Assembly: GCA_046497075.1 (NCBI GenBank)
Contig: JAWOGF010000059.1
Location: 1 to 64,000, forward strand
Length of the DNA stretch: 64,000 nucleotides
Direction: 5' to 3'
DNA from: Saliniplasma sp046497075
GTDB lineage: Archaea; Thermoplasmatota; Thermoplasmata; Halarchaeoplasmatales; Halarchaeoplasmataceae
Shown here piece by piece: positions 25,567-35,010 of this stretch. Numbering within the stretch: the first letter of the stretch is position 1; each line of letters starts with the position of its first letter. The notes beneath the pieces were generated by a model that was given only the letters and a program-made list of their open reading frames with translations, had not been told where the DNA came from and did not search any database. The position numbers and the translations under genes were made by a program.

Positions 25567-26721
25567 ATGAAAGTCCTATTGGTAGATGATGAGCGTAATA
25601 TACTGAATCTATCTAAGACCTACTTAGAGGAGATATATGGCAATCTAACAGTTGAAACAACATCATCTGCCCGAAAGGCACTGCAGATACTGGAAGAGGA
25701 TTTTTTCTCCGCTGTGGTTTCCGACTATCAGATGCCAGAAATGGATGGACTAGAATTTCTGGAAGAATTAAGGAACCGAGGGGACGATACACCTTTTATA
25801 ATTTTTACAGGAAAAGGTCGTGAAGAAGTAGCTATGAGGGCGTTAAATCTGGGGGCGGACAGATATATCCAGAAAGGCGGCGATCCACGATCCCAATACG
25901 TGGTACTTGCCCAGGCTATTAAACAATCTGTAGAGCATAGGAATGCCCAGGAGGAATTACAACGCTCTGAAAAGGAAAAAACAGCTATATTGAATTCACT
26001 TTCTGAGATCGTCATCCACCAGGATGAAGACGGGCGTATAATCTGGTCAAATAAGGCTTTTTTAGATACTTTAAAGAAAGGCCGGGAGGACTTGACAGGC
26101 GAATATTGTTTTGAAGTATGGTTCGGACGAGACGAGAGATGTGAAGGTTGCCCGATAGTCAAAGCATTTGAGACCCATGAAAGGGAGGAGGCTATGATAT
26201 ATTCGGAAAATGAAGGTGTCTGGTATATCCGGGGGGAACCGATAAAGGATACCCATGGGGAGATCATAGGTATGTTAGAGATCGCCGCGGATATGACGGA
26301 GAGAAGAAAAGCGAAGGAACAATTGAAAAAAATTGAGAAAAAATTCACTAAACTTGTGGAAAGTAGTTCTTCAGCTGTATTTATCCTCAAGAATACTGAA
26401 GTCGTATATCTAAATAGGGCGACGGAATTTATCACCGGTTTCAGTACTGACGAATTGAAATCTATGGACTTCATGGAGATGGTGAGTGATGACCAGGAAA
26501 AAGTTTTCCGAGAAAGGATCGAATCCATCCAGAACAAAAACAAGGGCAGGACTCGATTCGAGTTGAAGATAACTGGCAAAGCCGGTGATGAGCGTTGGAT
26601 CTATCTTACTATGACTTACCTTGAATACGAGGAGGAAGATGCAGTTTTGTGTAGTGGCGTGGAGATTACAGATCAAAAATATTTGGAGGAAGCTCTCTCA
26701 AAAACCTCGAAGGAACAATGA
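25567..26721 (+). CDS. REC-PAS-PAS signalling protein
   Basis: A 384-residue protein. The receiver domain has Asp7-Asp8, the phosphoacceptor Asp53 in VVSDYQMPEMDG, Thr81 and Lys103. Two PAS domains follow (about 137-250 and 262-375) joined by a coiled linker; the first ends in a PAC-like segment EIAADMTERRKAKEQ. No kinase or DNA-binding domain follows, and the protein stops shortly after the coil that would normally lead to one. It may be a truncated hybrid kinase or a signalling adaptor. Confidence 0.88.
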   Translation: MKVLLVDDERNILNLSKTYLEEIYGNLTVETTSSARKALQILEEDFFSAVVSDYQMPEMDGLEFLEELRNRGDDTPFIIFTGKGREEVAMRALNLGADRYIQKGGDPRSQYVVLAQAIKQSVEHRNAQEELQRSEKEKTAILNSLSEIVIHQDEDGRIIWSNKAFLDTLKKGREDLTGEYCFEVWFGRDERCEGCPIVKAFETHEREEAMIYSENEGVWYIRGEPIKDTHGEIIGMLEIAADMTERRKAKEQLKKIEKKFTKLVESSSSAVFILKNTEVVYLNRATEFITGFSTDELKSMDFMEMVSDDQEKVFRERIESIQNKNKGRTRFELKITGKAGDERWIYLTMTYLEYEEEDAVLCSGVEITDQKYLEEALSKTSKEQ

Positions 26722-26729
26722 TCATGAGA

Positions 26730-29504
26730 TCATTTATGTCTCGTCCTTCTTTTCTTAATAGAGTACATATTGATCCCGATCCAGGTAAAGAACAATACAG
26801 CGATTATGATCACGAAAGGAAGGAATGAATATACATCTATATATGTGCCAACCGTCATACTGATGGTCGCTCCACTATCCGGATCTACACGACCTTCGAT
26901 GTAATATCTTCCTGTCTCATCTTCTTGGATGTCAAATCCCCTTCCGTTTGCCTCAGCATCCATCAATTCCATACCCTCCGGTACTTTGATAGTATAGTTC
27001 AGACCCCACTCTTGAATACTGCCCAATTCTAGCATGACCTGTTGATCGATGAGATACCTTCTTTGTATCTCAAAAGCAGTCTGTTCGTTCCCGTCAGATA
27101 AATCTTTCTCAAACGAAGCATTATAGAAGATATTCAAAGGCTGTCCAGAGTCCATAGCGTTAACCTCATATTCGCCTTCGATCCCTCTCACTATCAACCT
27201 TTCCTCTATGGTTTTCCCGGAAACGGATGTTAATCTATAATTGATCTCATCTTCTTTCTCTGCCAAGAATCTATCTATCTCATCTTCGAAACCGTTATCA
27301 TACAGTAGTTTCAAAAAATCAGCATTGATGTGTTTTATATCCAGTGGTTCCGGTAAATCCCTTTCTAAGGCTCTAGGTACGGGTATTTCGTCGATCGTTC
27401 CGGAGAGTTCCGCATGGGCCGAGACATACTCTCTATCAACATCTCTTTTCAGTTCGTAGATATCTAACAGTAAACTAACGTCCGGCTGCTTTTCTTTCAA
27501 TTCTACAGGGTTTTCATGTCCTATCTCCAATCTATTTTCTTTACGAGGGGTCAACCCATCCGTGTTGTTCAATCCTAAAGAAATAGATGTTTCTCGTTCT
27601 TCCCCATCAATAAAGGCGAGATCGGGTGGAGCAGTGATATTATAACTAGTTTTATGCCCCTCTTCACAATAGATAGGGAATTCCTGTTCTAACCTTCCTC
27701 CGATCTTTAATGTACTGTACAAAAGGCTTTCCAAATCAGCATTTTCTGGAACGTCATATCGAGTGGGGTAAAAATTGATGACGATGTACGAGGTTATCAC
27801 TATCGGGCCTTCTTCTGTGTCTTCTAAACTGTCCTCATCGATCGAACTATTGTAGCTATACTCCCCTTCATAGCTTTCACCATCTAAACCAAATGATTCG
27901 TTTAATCTGCTCTCAACAAAAGAGTCTGTAAGCGAGGTCAGGTCCTCTTCTATAACTTCTTTTATTTCTTCATTGGAATGATATAACTGTCGGATTTCAT
28001 CTGCACTTAGATCCTCCTCTTCTACCTCCGCTTGGTGGATCTCAAATGTCGAATTCATATGATGTTGAGTGAGGTTTTTAAAAGTTAACTCATGGTTTTC
28101 TTCTACAATTAATGGATCTTCTATTCCACCGTTCTCAGCAGTGTGTGGAGGTGAGATCATCAAGATCAAAACGCATAATACTATCAATGGTATCGATACC
28201 CGGTAATAGAAATGTTTCTTTGAATCCTCTGTTTTTGGTTTTTTGGTCTTTTTTCTGAGTTTCTTCTTTTTCACTTTCTTTTTCTGTGGTTTCTTCTTTT
28301 TCACTTTCATTTTCTGTGGTTTCTTCTTTTTCACTTTCATTTTCCTCTGAGCAAGGACCTGGATAGTATTTCCCAACAGATGAGGTTTTTTAACACCGTG
28401 AAGGATGCAAAAATCATACCTTTTTCGTCCCTTGGATGCTTTATGAAAAAGGATATTGACGTTCCCATAACCGAACCGCTTAGCTAAAAAGCCCTGCACC
28501 ACGCCTATATCTTTAAACCTATACAGGGGATAGACTACAGAATTCTCTAGCTTATGAGTATTGAGCTTGACTATCCTCTCATTAGTGACAAGGTATCTCA
28601 GACCAGCATCTTTGTATAAAAGCATGGCGGTGACTAACCCATAGAATATCAAAAGGATGGAAAATCCAGATGTAATAAGATTATGGAAGTATTCTAATGG
28701 GATGATCTGAAATTGAGGGATCAAAAAGACCATCGATACGAGAACCAAGGTTATACCCGATGCCTTGAACGGAGAAGAATCCAATTTAATAAGATCTCCC
28801 AGTCTTATGAAGATCCCTCCGATAAGAAGTAAGATAACGAAGTACATCAGTGTTTGAAGAGAGAATGGAAACCCTAGGAACGTTTCCCATAAAGTTCTTG
28901 GATATACACTTCTGACATAATTTTTCAATGAGATCATGAAAGATATTGAGACCGCTATGGTAAAAAAAGCGATCCATGTATGTTCTAAAAACTCTCTCCA
29001 TCCCTTCGGTTCGAACATGTTCTTACTAAATAGATGAATGATCGATAGGACTGCTATAAGAGGGATCAGCATGGGGTATATGGAAAAAATATCTCCTCTT
29101 ATACCTTCAGCAGTTACTATCAGAGTAAAAATTCCAGTTAAAACAGATAATATCGCTGCCACAGCTATCTTGAAATAAAAAGCGGGATGAAGCTTTGTAT
29201 CAGCCATAATCGTTTCTTTCTTCTTTAGATTTATCTTCAGCCCCAACTTAAGACTATCATCTGAAGATTGTCCCATCAAGCCTTCAAAAACCTTTTTTTG
29301 TTCGATGATGATCTTATTTAAAGCTGCCCCGATGATCACGACGGGGACCAAAATCAAACCTATATAAACACTATACGTTAAAAGATCTGGAGATCTTATA
29401 AATCCAAACATCGTCAAAAGATTGATACCGGCGATGCTTAAAGATACTAGAACGGTAATTATTATGAGTATATAACTCCCGATATCATTCCCTTTCTTTG
29501 GCAA
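26730..29504 (-). CDS. Large membrane protein with PH-like domain, Lys-rich linker and extracellular domain
   Basis: A 924-residue protein. The N-terminal half has about eight membrane helices. A bacterial PH (YdbS/bPH2-like) domain lies near residues 305-390 (LVTNERIVKL...YRFKDIGVVQG). A lysine-rich linker follows, made of about 3.5 copies of a ten-residue unit (KMKVKKKKPQ), then a membrane helix near 430-450, an acidic extracellular domain of about 420 residues, a final helix near 885-910 and a basic tail. The start is TTG at 29504, preceded by GAGGTAATC, a strong Shine-Dalgarno match. Function is unknown; the linker should be cytoplasmic. Confidence 0.8.
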   Translation of the reverse strand: MPKKGNDIGSYILIIITVLVSLSIAGINLLTMFGFIRSPDLLTYSVYIGLILVPVVIIGAALNKIIIEQKKVFEGLMGQSSDDSLKLGLKINLKKKETIMADTKLHPAFYFKIAVAAILSVLTGIFTLIVTAEGIRGDIFSIYPMLIPLIAVLSIIHLFSKNMFEPKGWREFLEHTWIAFFTIAVSISFMISLKNYVRSVYPRTLWETFLGFPFSLQTLMYFVILLLIGGIFIRLGDLIKLDSSPFKASGITLVLVSMVFLIPQFQIIPLEYFHNLITSGFSILLIFYGLVTAMLLYKDAGLRYLVTNERIVKLNTHKLENSVVYPLYRFKDIGVVQGFLAKRFGYGNVNILFHKASKGRKRYDFCILHGVKKPHLLGNTIQVLAQRKMKVKKKKPQKMKVKKKKPQKKKVKKKKLRKKTKKPKTEDSKKHFYYRVSIPLIVLCVLILMISPPHTAENGGIEDPLIVEENHELTFKNLTQHHMNSTFEIHQAEVEEEDLSADEIRQLYHSNEEIKEVIEEDLTSLTDSFVESRLNESFGLDGESYEGEYSYNSSIDEDSLEDTEEGPIVITSYIVINFYPTRYDVPENADLESLLYSTLKIGGRLEQEFPIYCEEGHKTSYNITAPPDLAFIDGEERETSISLGLNNTDGLTPRKENRLEIGHENPVELKEKQPDVSLLLDIYELKRDVDREYVSAHAELSGTIDEIPVPRALERDLPEPLDIKHINADFLKLLYDNGFEDEIDRFLAEKEDEINYRLTSVSGKTIEERLIVRGIEGEYEVNAMDSGQPLNIFYNASFEKDLSDGNEQTAFEIQRRYLIDQQVMLELGSIQEWGLNYTIKVPEGMELMDAEANGRGFDIQEDETGRYYIEGRVDPDSGATISMTVGTYIDVYSFLPFVIIIAVLFFTWIGINMYSIKKRRTRHK
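28240..28345 (-). repeat. In-frame 30-base repeat coding for the Lys-rich linker
   Basis: About three to four copies of a 30-base unit, seen on the plus strand as recurring TTTCACTTTCATTTTCTGTG. Copies differ at a few bases, with the first two nearly identical. They encode the ten-residue KMKVKKKKPQ repeats. Confidence 0.75.
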
Positions 29505-29531
29505 AAGATTACCTCATTGTTATTTTACCAT

Positions 29532-29870
29532 TCAAGTGGTGAGTTCGATGATAGCTTCTGCAGGTTTTCCATCGGTTTTCTCAAGTGCTTCTTTAGCTTC
29601 CTCCTTGGATACACCGGCTCTCTCGGAAACAAGTTTGATGTCCTCTTCATCAATCAAGACTTTACCCTCTAAAGCCTCTTCTCTTGGAGAACCGACTATC
29701 TGATACATCTCTTGGCCTTTTACTTTCATACGCACGACTTCAGCACTATCAAAAACAAGTTTTTTATCACTCGTTTCAATGATCACCTTCTCGGCATCGA
29801 TATCATTACTTTCCATGCCCATCTTCTTCATCATGCGCTTCATCTGTCTTGAGTTACCACCCGGCATCAT
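29532..29870 (-). CDS. nac: Nascent polypeptide-associated complex protein (alpha-NAC)
   Basis: A 112-residue archaeal NAC homologue that binds near the ribosomal exit tunnel. A Met/Arg/Lys-rich N-terminus (SRQMKRMMKKMGM) leads to the NAC domain, and a UBA domain occupies the last 40 residues (LVSERAGVSKEEAKEALEKT). I place the start at the ATG at 29870 after GGTTGATAGCT; an in-frame TTG at 29879 is less likely. Confidence 0.93.
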   Translation of the reverse strand: MMPGGNSRQMKRMMKKMGMESNDIDAEKVIIETSDKKLVFDSAEVVRMKVKGQEMYQIVGSPREEALEGKVLIDEEDIKLVSERAGVSKEEAKEALEKTDGKPAEAIIELTT

Positions 29871-29998
29871 AGCTATCAACCAATAAAGATAAGGTGGTAG
29901 TTCTTATAAAACAATTACGCTAAAATCACATAAAAGAAAGGTCGTTGAGTCAAAAAAAATATATCCTGTCGATTATATGCAGTAGCGGGTAAAGGAAG

Positions 29999-30841
29999 AT
30001 GTTGATAAAAGGACCTGGGTCACCAGAACTGAGCGATAGGTTGATAGAGAGAAATGATTTAGATCATGTAGAAGTCGAATCGAAGATCTTCCCAGATGGG
30101 GAGATCTATGTTAGTCTATCCGGGGATGTAGAAGGGGAGGACTGTTATCTAGTACAGACAACTTATCCTACTCGAAGATTAATTGAACTCTTCTTTATCC
30201 AGGATGCACTAGTTGGGAACGGAGCGAAGTCTATTAATGTGATAGTACCGTATTTTTCATACGCTCGCCAGGATCAGATGTTCGAACCGGGTGAAGCCGT
30301 CAGCTCTAGGGCTTTAGCTAAAAGGATAGAGATACAAGCAGAATCCTTTCACAGCGTTGATATGCATTCCGAAAAGATTATCGATTTTTTTAACATCCCC
30401 TGTGAGAATCACACAGCTATGAGTTTACTTGGGATGCATTCCGAGATCTATGAACCCGATTTACTGATCTCACCAGACGAAGGAGGTGTCGATAGGGTGA
30501 AGATAGCAGCCGATGAGATAAATACGGATTGGGATTATCTTGAAAAGAAACGGATAGACGGTGAAACAGTACAGATCAAGCCCAAGAATATTAAAGTTGA
30601 AGGGAAAAAGGTTGTGATCTTAGATGATATCATCTCGACCGGCGGAACTATGAGAGAAGCCTCTAAACAGTTGTTAGAACAGGGCGCGGAACAGGTGCAT
30701 GCCGGGTGTACCCACGGACTCTTCGTTGACGATGCAAAAGAAAGATTAATGGATATATGCGACAGTGTTTTCTGTACGGATACCATCGAGAAGGGGAAAT
30801 GTGAGCTGACAGTAGCTCCCTTGTTCGAGGAAATATTTTAA
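29999..30841 (+). CDS. prs: Ribose-phosphate pyrophosphokinase
   Basis: A 280-residue PRPP synthetase that makes phosphoribosyl pyrophosphate from ribose-5-phosphate and ATP for nucleotide, His and Trp synthesis. The N-terminal half shows KIFPDGEIYVSL and PYFSYARQDQ. VDMHSEKI supplies a metal-binding His, and the C-terminal PRPP loop is VVILDDIISTGGT. The length matches the short archaeal form. A TATA-like element (AAAATATATCC) lies near 29953-29963. Confidence 0.95.
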   Translation: MLIKGPGSPELSDRLIERNDLDHVEVESKIFPDGEIYVSLSGDVEGEDCYLVQTTYPTRRLIELFFIQDALVGNGAKSINVIVPYFSYARQDQMFEPGEAVSSRALAKRIEIQAESFHSVDMHSEKIIDFFNIPCENHTAMSLLGMHSEIYEPDLLISPDEGGVDRVKIAADEINTDWDYLEKKRIDGETVQIKPKNIKVEGKKVVILDDIISTGGTMREASKQLLEQGAEQVHAGCTHGLFVDDAKERLMDICDSVFCTDTIEKGKCELTVAPLFEEIF

Positions 30842-30990
30842 AATATATCAATTCGAGAACTGTGCGAAATATCTTTTATACTATCTAAATTAATGTATTA
30901 CTGTAATTGAAGTTAAATTAACCTGACCTCATCAAGATAACAACCTCCTCAACTCTCTTTTTTTTATAGAGAAAAGAGGGGTGAAAAGAT

Positions 30991-31875
30991 ATGCAAAAGG
31001 CCAATAAACTTAGACAGGTCATCGTTTCCTTTCTATTCATCATCATCTTAGTATCTATTACACAAGGCGCTGTTTCGGAAGCTTATTCTTCGTCTGATTT
31101 TGATGTAGACGTAGATTTAGAGGATGAAGTGAAGGTTTCGATATCTCACGATGACAATTTGTTGTACAGTATAGATTATAAAAATTTTATCATAACTACT
31201 GAAGATAGAACCTATGATATTCCACTTCACGAGTGTGATTGGACGATAGATAAAAGAGAGATAAAAGATGAAGCCTTTCCCCACACAGATATACAACTGC
31301 AGACTGAATTAAGAGACGGAAATGATTTCATCGGTGATCTCAATTTCGATATCGATGTTTATTACAGTCGAGATGTTTCAGAAGTCACATTCTCTTTCAC
31401 TCTAAGCGATATCGAACATCTCAGCGGTGGGATGATAGATATCGTCAAGGATGTTAGTACGACTGGGTACATGATAGACGAACCTGAATTAGATAAGGAA
31501 TACTACAAATTTTATTATCAGGACGGATCTACAGGATTATACCGTTGGAACAATGAACTGGTTTTTAACGGCGAGTCCTCTGAATTAGATTTCTGGTCTG
31601 AAGATGAAAGGAGATTGATAATTCAAGGTGATTTCGGATCCGATATAGATGAAGTATCAATGGAACCAGTTGAAATAGAAAAAACAAACGCTGGAGTAGC
31701 AGTTCCCGTTCCGGAACCTTACGACCATCTACCTTCATTCGTTATCGGACTTATGATCGGGGCTGGAATAATAGTGGGTATCTTGGCGGAAAAGAGAACT
31801 CAATTCTATAAAGAAAAGGATCCAGAAAAGGTCGTGAAATTAGAGGATTCTTATTACTACAAAGGGAAGGATTAA
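30991..31875 (+). CDS. Secreted or membrane-anchored protein of unknown function
   Basis: A 294-residue protein. A signal sequence in the first 30 residues precedes an extracellular beta-rich domain. A C-terminal membrane helix (about 247-266, FVIGLMIGAGIIVGILAE) leads to a short cytoplasmic tail ending in a Tyr-rich stretch. I recognise no family. GAGGGGTG precedes the ATG. Its TAA overlaps the TAA of the convergent hypB gene. Confidence 0.7.
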   Translation: MQKANKLRQVIVSFLFIIILVSITQGAVSEAYSSSDFDVDVDLEDEVKVSISHDDNLLYSIDYKNFIITTEDRTYDIPLHECDWTIDKREIKDEAFPHTDIQLQTELRDGNDFIGDLNFDIDVYYSRDVSEVTFSFTLSDIEHLSGGMIDIVKDVSTTGYMIDEPELDKEYYKFYYQDGSTGLYRWNNELVFNGESSELDFWSEDERRLIIQGDFGSDIDEVSMEPVEIEKTNAGVAVPVPEPYDHLPSFVIGLMIGAGIIVGILAEKRTQFYKEKDPEKVVKLEDSYYYKGKD

Positions 31876-32519
31876 GGAAGGTCAAGTTCTTCAGCGAGTT
31901 TATCGATACCTTCTCCTTTTTTTGCATTCATCCTTATCAAAGTACCATGCGGATTTATTCTCTCATAATCTTCTTCGATTACAGATAATTCAACATCCAT
32001 CATATCTGCTAGATCTACTTTGTTGATGACGGTGATATCACTCTGAGCAAATATCAGTGGGTGTTTACGTATCATATCATCACCTTCAGTTACGGATATG
32101 ATGACTACATTTTTCTCCGAACCAAGAGGGAAATCCACTGGACAGATCAAGTTTCCTACGTTTTCTATGAACAGATAATCAAGATCCTTAACGGGTAGAT
32201 CTTCCAAAGCGTGGGAAACGTAATGTGCATCTAGATGACAGTCCTTACCGGTGTTGACAGCTGTGGATATGAGTCCCTTTTCTTTAAAACGCAGATGGTC
32301 GTCCTCTCCTGTTAGATCTCCAGCGATAGCACCGATTTTCTTCCCGTCGATAACCTCGGATAAACGTTCTATAACAGATGTTTTCCCGGAACCGATAGCC
32401 CCCAGTATGTTGAACGCTCTGACTCCATTTTCTTTAAAAAGTTCAGCATTCTTTTCCGCTAATTTTTCATTCTCCTCGAGTATGTTCTTCTCCATATCGA
32501 CGTCGCAGACTTTATGCAT
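31872..32519 (-). CDS. hypB: Hydrogenase nickel-incorporation GTPase HypB
   Basis: A 215-residue SIMIBI GTPase that delivers nickel to [NiFe]-hydrogenase. Walker A is GAIGSGKTS, with GDLTGEDD following. The metal-binding Cys-His pair lies in DCHLDAH, the second Cys in ENVGNLICP, and the guanine-binding motif is NKVD. The bacterial N-terminal histidine-rich stretch is absent. No other hyp or hydrogenase genes are present in this window, so its target lies elsewhere. It is followed on the same strand by the XPD gene 24 bases upstream. Confidence 0.92.
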   Translation of the reverse strand: MHKVCDVDMEKNILEENEKLAEKNAELFKENGVRAFNILGAIGSGKTSVIERLSEVIDGKKIGAIAGDLTGEDDHLRFKEKGLISTAVNTGKDCHLDAHYVSHALEDLPVKDLDYLFIENVGNLICPVDFPLGSEKNVVIISVTEGDDMIRKHPLIFAQSDITVINKVDLADMMDVELSVIEEDYERINPHGTLIRMNAKKGEGIDKLAEELDLP

Positions 32520-32542
32520 GTTAGATTTCAGTTTCGCATTCG

Positions 32543-34462
32543 TTATAAATCTTTTCTCTCACGGAAAAATTCTTGGATCGATGATACGGGTTCTTCGGTT
32601 AAGAATAGATCTGGAAGATAACTGTTGAAGTGTACAGCACGCTCATCTAAGATGACTGCAGCACCTAGATCATTTTCACTCCGGACCAACCTCCCGGTTG
32701 ACTGGAGTATCTTCCTGACGGTCGGTGCCTTTATGGTGTATTCCCAGCCCTTATTGAACTTCATATCGTAATAATGTCTGAGACCTTTCTGTCTAGCGGT
32801 CGGTTTTGGGTAAGGGATCCCTACGATCGCTGCAACTTCTAATTCATCCCCGGGAAAATCCATACCTTCACTGATCCGACCGCCGATGACCGAGAATAGT
32901 ACACCACCATCGGATTTGAACTTATCAACGGTTTCCATCAATTCCGGTTGTGTCATGCCCTGATGTTCTACCGATATATCGTATTCGTCCATGATCGAAC
33001 CACCTACTTCGTTCATCAACCTGTAGCTTGGAAAGAACACTATGGTGTTTCTCTCGATCGTTTCAACAAGGTTCCTAACCTCCTGACGAAGCTTTTGGAT
33101 CATCTTGTCACTGCGCTGAAGGGCTTCATACTGTGTGGAAACTCCCTCTTTATAGAATATCTTTTGATTCTCCTCTGGAAAGGGGCTTGGGAATATCTTG
33201 ATATCGGTATCGTAAGGTAAACCTACTGAATCACGGTACTCATCTAAAGGTTCTAGAGTCGCTGATTGATGGACCGATGCATGACAGTGGTTGAGTACTT
33301 CTGTCACGTTACTTGGATCGAGACAGAATCCTTCTAGTGATGGGTTGTCACCTCCGTTAACCAGCTTGATATACTCTGCTTGATCCAGGGACAACCATAC
33401 CTTTAAGAACTCTGATAGAGAGTGTATGTATGAACGAGGGAGTTTCCTTTCTTTCCTTTTCTTTTCCTGGACTATCTCACCATGGACCTTCATATCTTTG
33501 ATAAGTCCCTTGAACTGGTTGGTGTTGATCCCCATTATGTTGAGAAGTTCACTTCTTACTTCGTTAGGCGGTATCAAACCATCCTCTTCTATCACGAACT
33601 CCTGAACCACGTCTAAAAGTATGTTTTCGAACAATCTACAGAACGATGAGATCGTGGTATTTTCGTTCAATTCTGGGTCCCCTATTTCTTGTCCCTCATC
33701 GAGTGCACGTTCTAACGATGTGTTGGTGATCTCGATGGAAGCTAAGTCACGGGCATAATCAGGTAAATTGTGTGCCTCATCGATAACGACTATAAGTTCT
33801 GGTAATTCCACGTTCATCCATTCTAACAAATTTCTTCGGATGTATGTCAAAAAGAAATAGATATACGGTGCCACTAAAAGGTCGGCTTCTGGAATAAGAG
33901 CTTTAGAAAGTTCATATGCACAGAGCTCGTTCCTCTGACAGTAATCTAGAAACTCATCGACAGTCGGGATATTTTTCTTAGCCCAAGATCTAACTTCGTT
34001 AAGGTCACACTGAAGCATACCGGCGTAGTATGGACACGAGTAAGATTCACTATCTTCCTGGATAGCTGTTCTTACTTCCTTCTTTCTATCGCTGCAGTAT
34101 TTAGAAAGCTCCTCGGCAGTACCCTGTTGCAGATCTTCATTATCCTGGGCTAAGAGGCACGTGTTGTTCCTACCCTGGATACCGAGTGCGTAGAAATCAC
34201 CTATCTTCCTGGTTTCGTAGATCACCTGCTTCTGCTGGGAATTTGTTCTGGTAAGGTAGACAACCTTCTTATCATGCTTCTCAGCATAACTCAATACCGG
34301 TGTCAAAGTGCATATAGTCTTACCGGAACCTGTCGCCGCTTGATATACCGTGGATTTCCCCCTGTTCAGATTTTCTAATATGGTTTCCATGATCTTTTTC
34401 TGGTTCTTACGGGGATCATAAGGGAAAATTCCGTTCATAGGGGAGGACAACTTGTTCTCCAT
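32543..34462 (-). CDS. XPD/Rad3-type Fe-S DNA helicase
   Basis: A 639-residue superfamily 2 helicase that unwinds DNA 5' to 3', likely in repair. Walker A is AATGSGKT (about 43-50) and DEAH sits at about 229-232. A cysteine-rich Fe-S domain lies between them (Cys103, Cys124, Cys144, Cys153, Cys176, Cys182 counted from the TTG frame start). C-terminal motifs include GGRISEGMDFPG and QSTGRLVRSENDLG. A TATA element TTTTATAAACC at 34484-34494 puts the transcript start at the ATG at 34462, so I prefer it over the TTG at 34465. Confidence 0.94.
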   Translation of the reverse strand: MENKLSSPMNGIFPYDPRKNQKKIMETILENLNRGKSTVYQAATGSGKTICTLTPVLSYAEKHDKKVVYLTRTNSQQKQVIYETRKIGDFYALGIQGRNNTCLLAQDNEDLQQGTAEELSKYCSDRKKEVRTAIQEDSESYSCPYYAGMLQCDLNEVRSWAKKNIPTVDEFLDYCQRNELCAYELSKALIPEADLLVAPYIYFFLTYIRRNLLEWMNVELPELIVVIDEAHNLPDYARDLASIEITNTSLERALDEGQEIGDPELNENTTISSFCRLFENILLDVVQEFVIEEDGLIPPNEVRSELLNIMGINTNQFKGLIKDMKVHGEIVQEKKRKERKLPRSYIHSLSEFLKVWLSLDQAEYIKLVNGGDNPSLEGFCLDPSNVTEVLNHCHASVHQSATLEPLDEYRDSVGLPYDTDIKIFPSPFPEENQKIFYKEGVSTQYEALQRSDKMIQKLRQEVRNLVETIERNTIVFFPSYRLMNEVGGSIMDEYDISVEHQGMTQPELMETVDKFKSDGGVLFSVIGGRISEGMDFPGDELEVAAIVGIPYPKPTARQKGLRHYYDMKFNKGWEYTIKAPTVRKILQSTGRLVRSENDLGAAVILDERAVHFNSYLPDLFLTEEPVSSIQEFFRERKDL

Positions 34463-34483
34463 CAAAAGTGCTATGGTAGATTT

Positions 34484-34494
34484 GGTTTATAAAA
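34484..34494 (-). promoter_or_regulatory. TATA box of the XPD gene
   Basis: TTTTATAAACC on the minus strand is centred about 26 bases before the ATG at 34462. Confidence 0.5.
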
Positions 34495-34572
34495 GTGTCA
34501 CACAGGGATGTGTGAAAGTGGATCGAGCAAAATATTTAATAATTGATAACCCTAAATTTGTATAGAGCACTT

Positions 34573-35007
34573 ATGGAGAACAGCAGTATCAAAGTCGAAA
34601 TGGAAAATTTAGAGGGCTATAAGTTCAAAGCTAAATTCGATAAAGAAAGCATGGGCGAGATCATAACCGACGAAACCGAAGAGGTGGGTGGTGATGAGGA
34701 GGGACCCAATCCCGGGAGGCTGTTAGCCGCTGCGTCCTTGAACTGTCTCATGGCTAGTTTGATATTCTGCTTAAAGAAAAAGAGAGTTGATTTGAAGTCT
34801 TTGAAGGGAGAAATAGAGGGGGCCGTTGAAAGAATAGATGGAAGATTAAGGATAACTCATTTAGATGTGCATATATTTCCAGGGATCGGTGAGGATGATA
34901 AACAGAAATTAGAGAAATGTGTAGATATCTTCGAGGATTACTGTATAGTAACTCAAAGTATCAGGAACGGTATCGATGTGGATGTCGAAATAGAACCAGA
35001 GGTGTGA
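34573..35007 (+). CDS. OsmC family peroxiredoxin-like protein
   Basis: A 144-residue OsmC/Ohr-type protein, a thiol-dependent peroxidase family. Both redox cysteines are visible: one in AAASLNCLMASL and one in FEDYCIVTQSIRNG. I start at the ATG at 34573, because the AT-rich TATA-like stretch at about 34529-34540 would start transcription after the in-frame TTG at 34543. It overlaps no gene but is closely followed by the UDG gene; its stop lies within that gene's Shine-Dalgarno site. Confidence 0.88.
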   Translation: MENSSIKVEMENLEGYKFKAKFDKESMGEIITDETEEVGGDEEGPNPGRLLAAASLNCLMASLIFCLKKKRVDLKSLKGEIEGAVERIDGRLRITHLDVHIFPGIGEDDKQKLEKCVDIFEDYCIVTQSIRNGIDVDVEIEPEV

Positions 35008-35010
35008 ACC

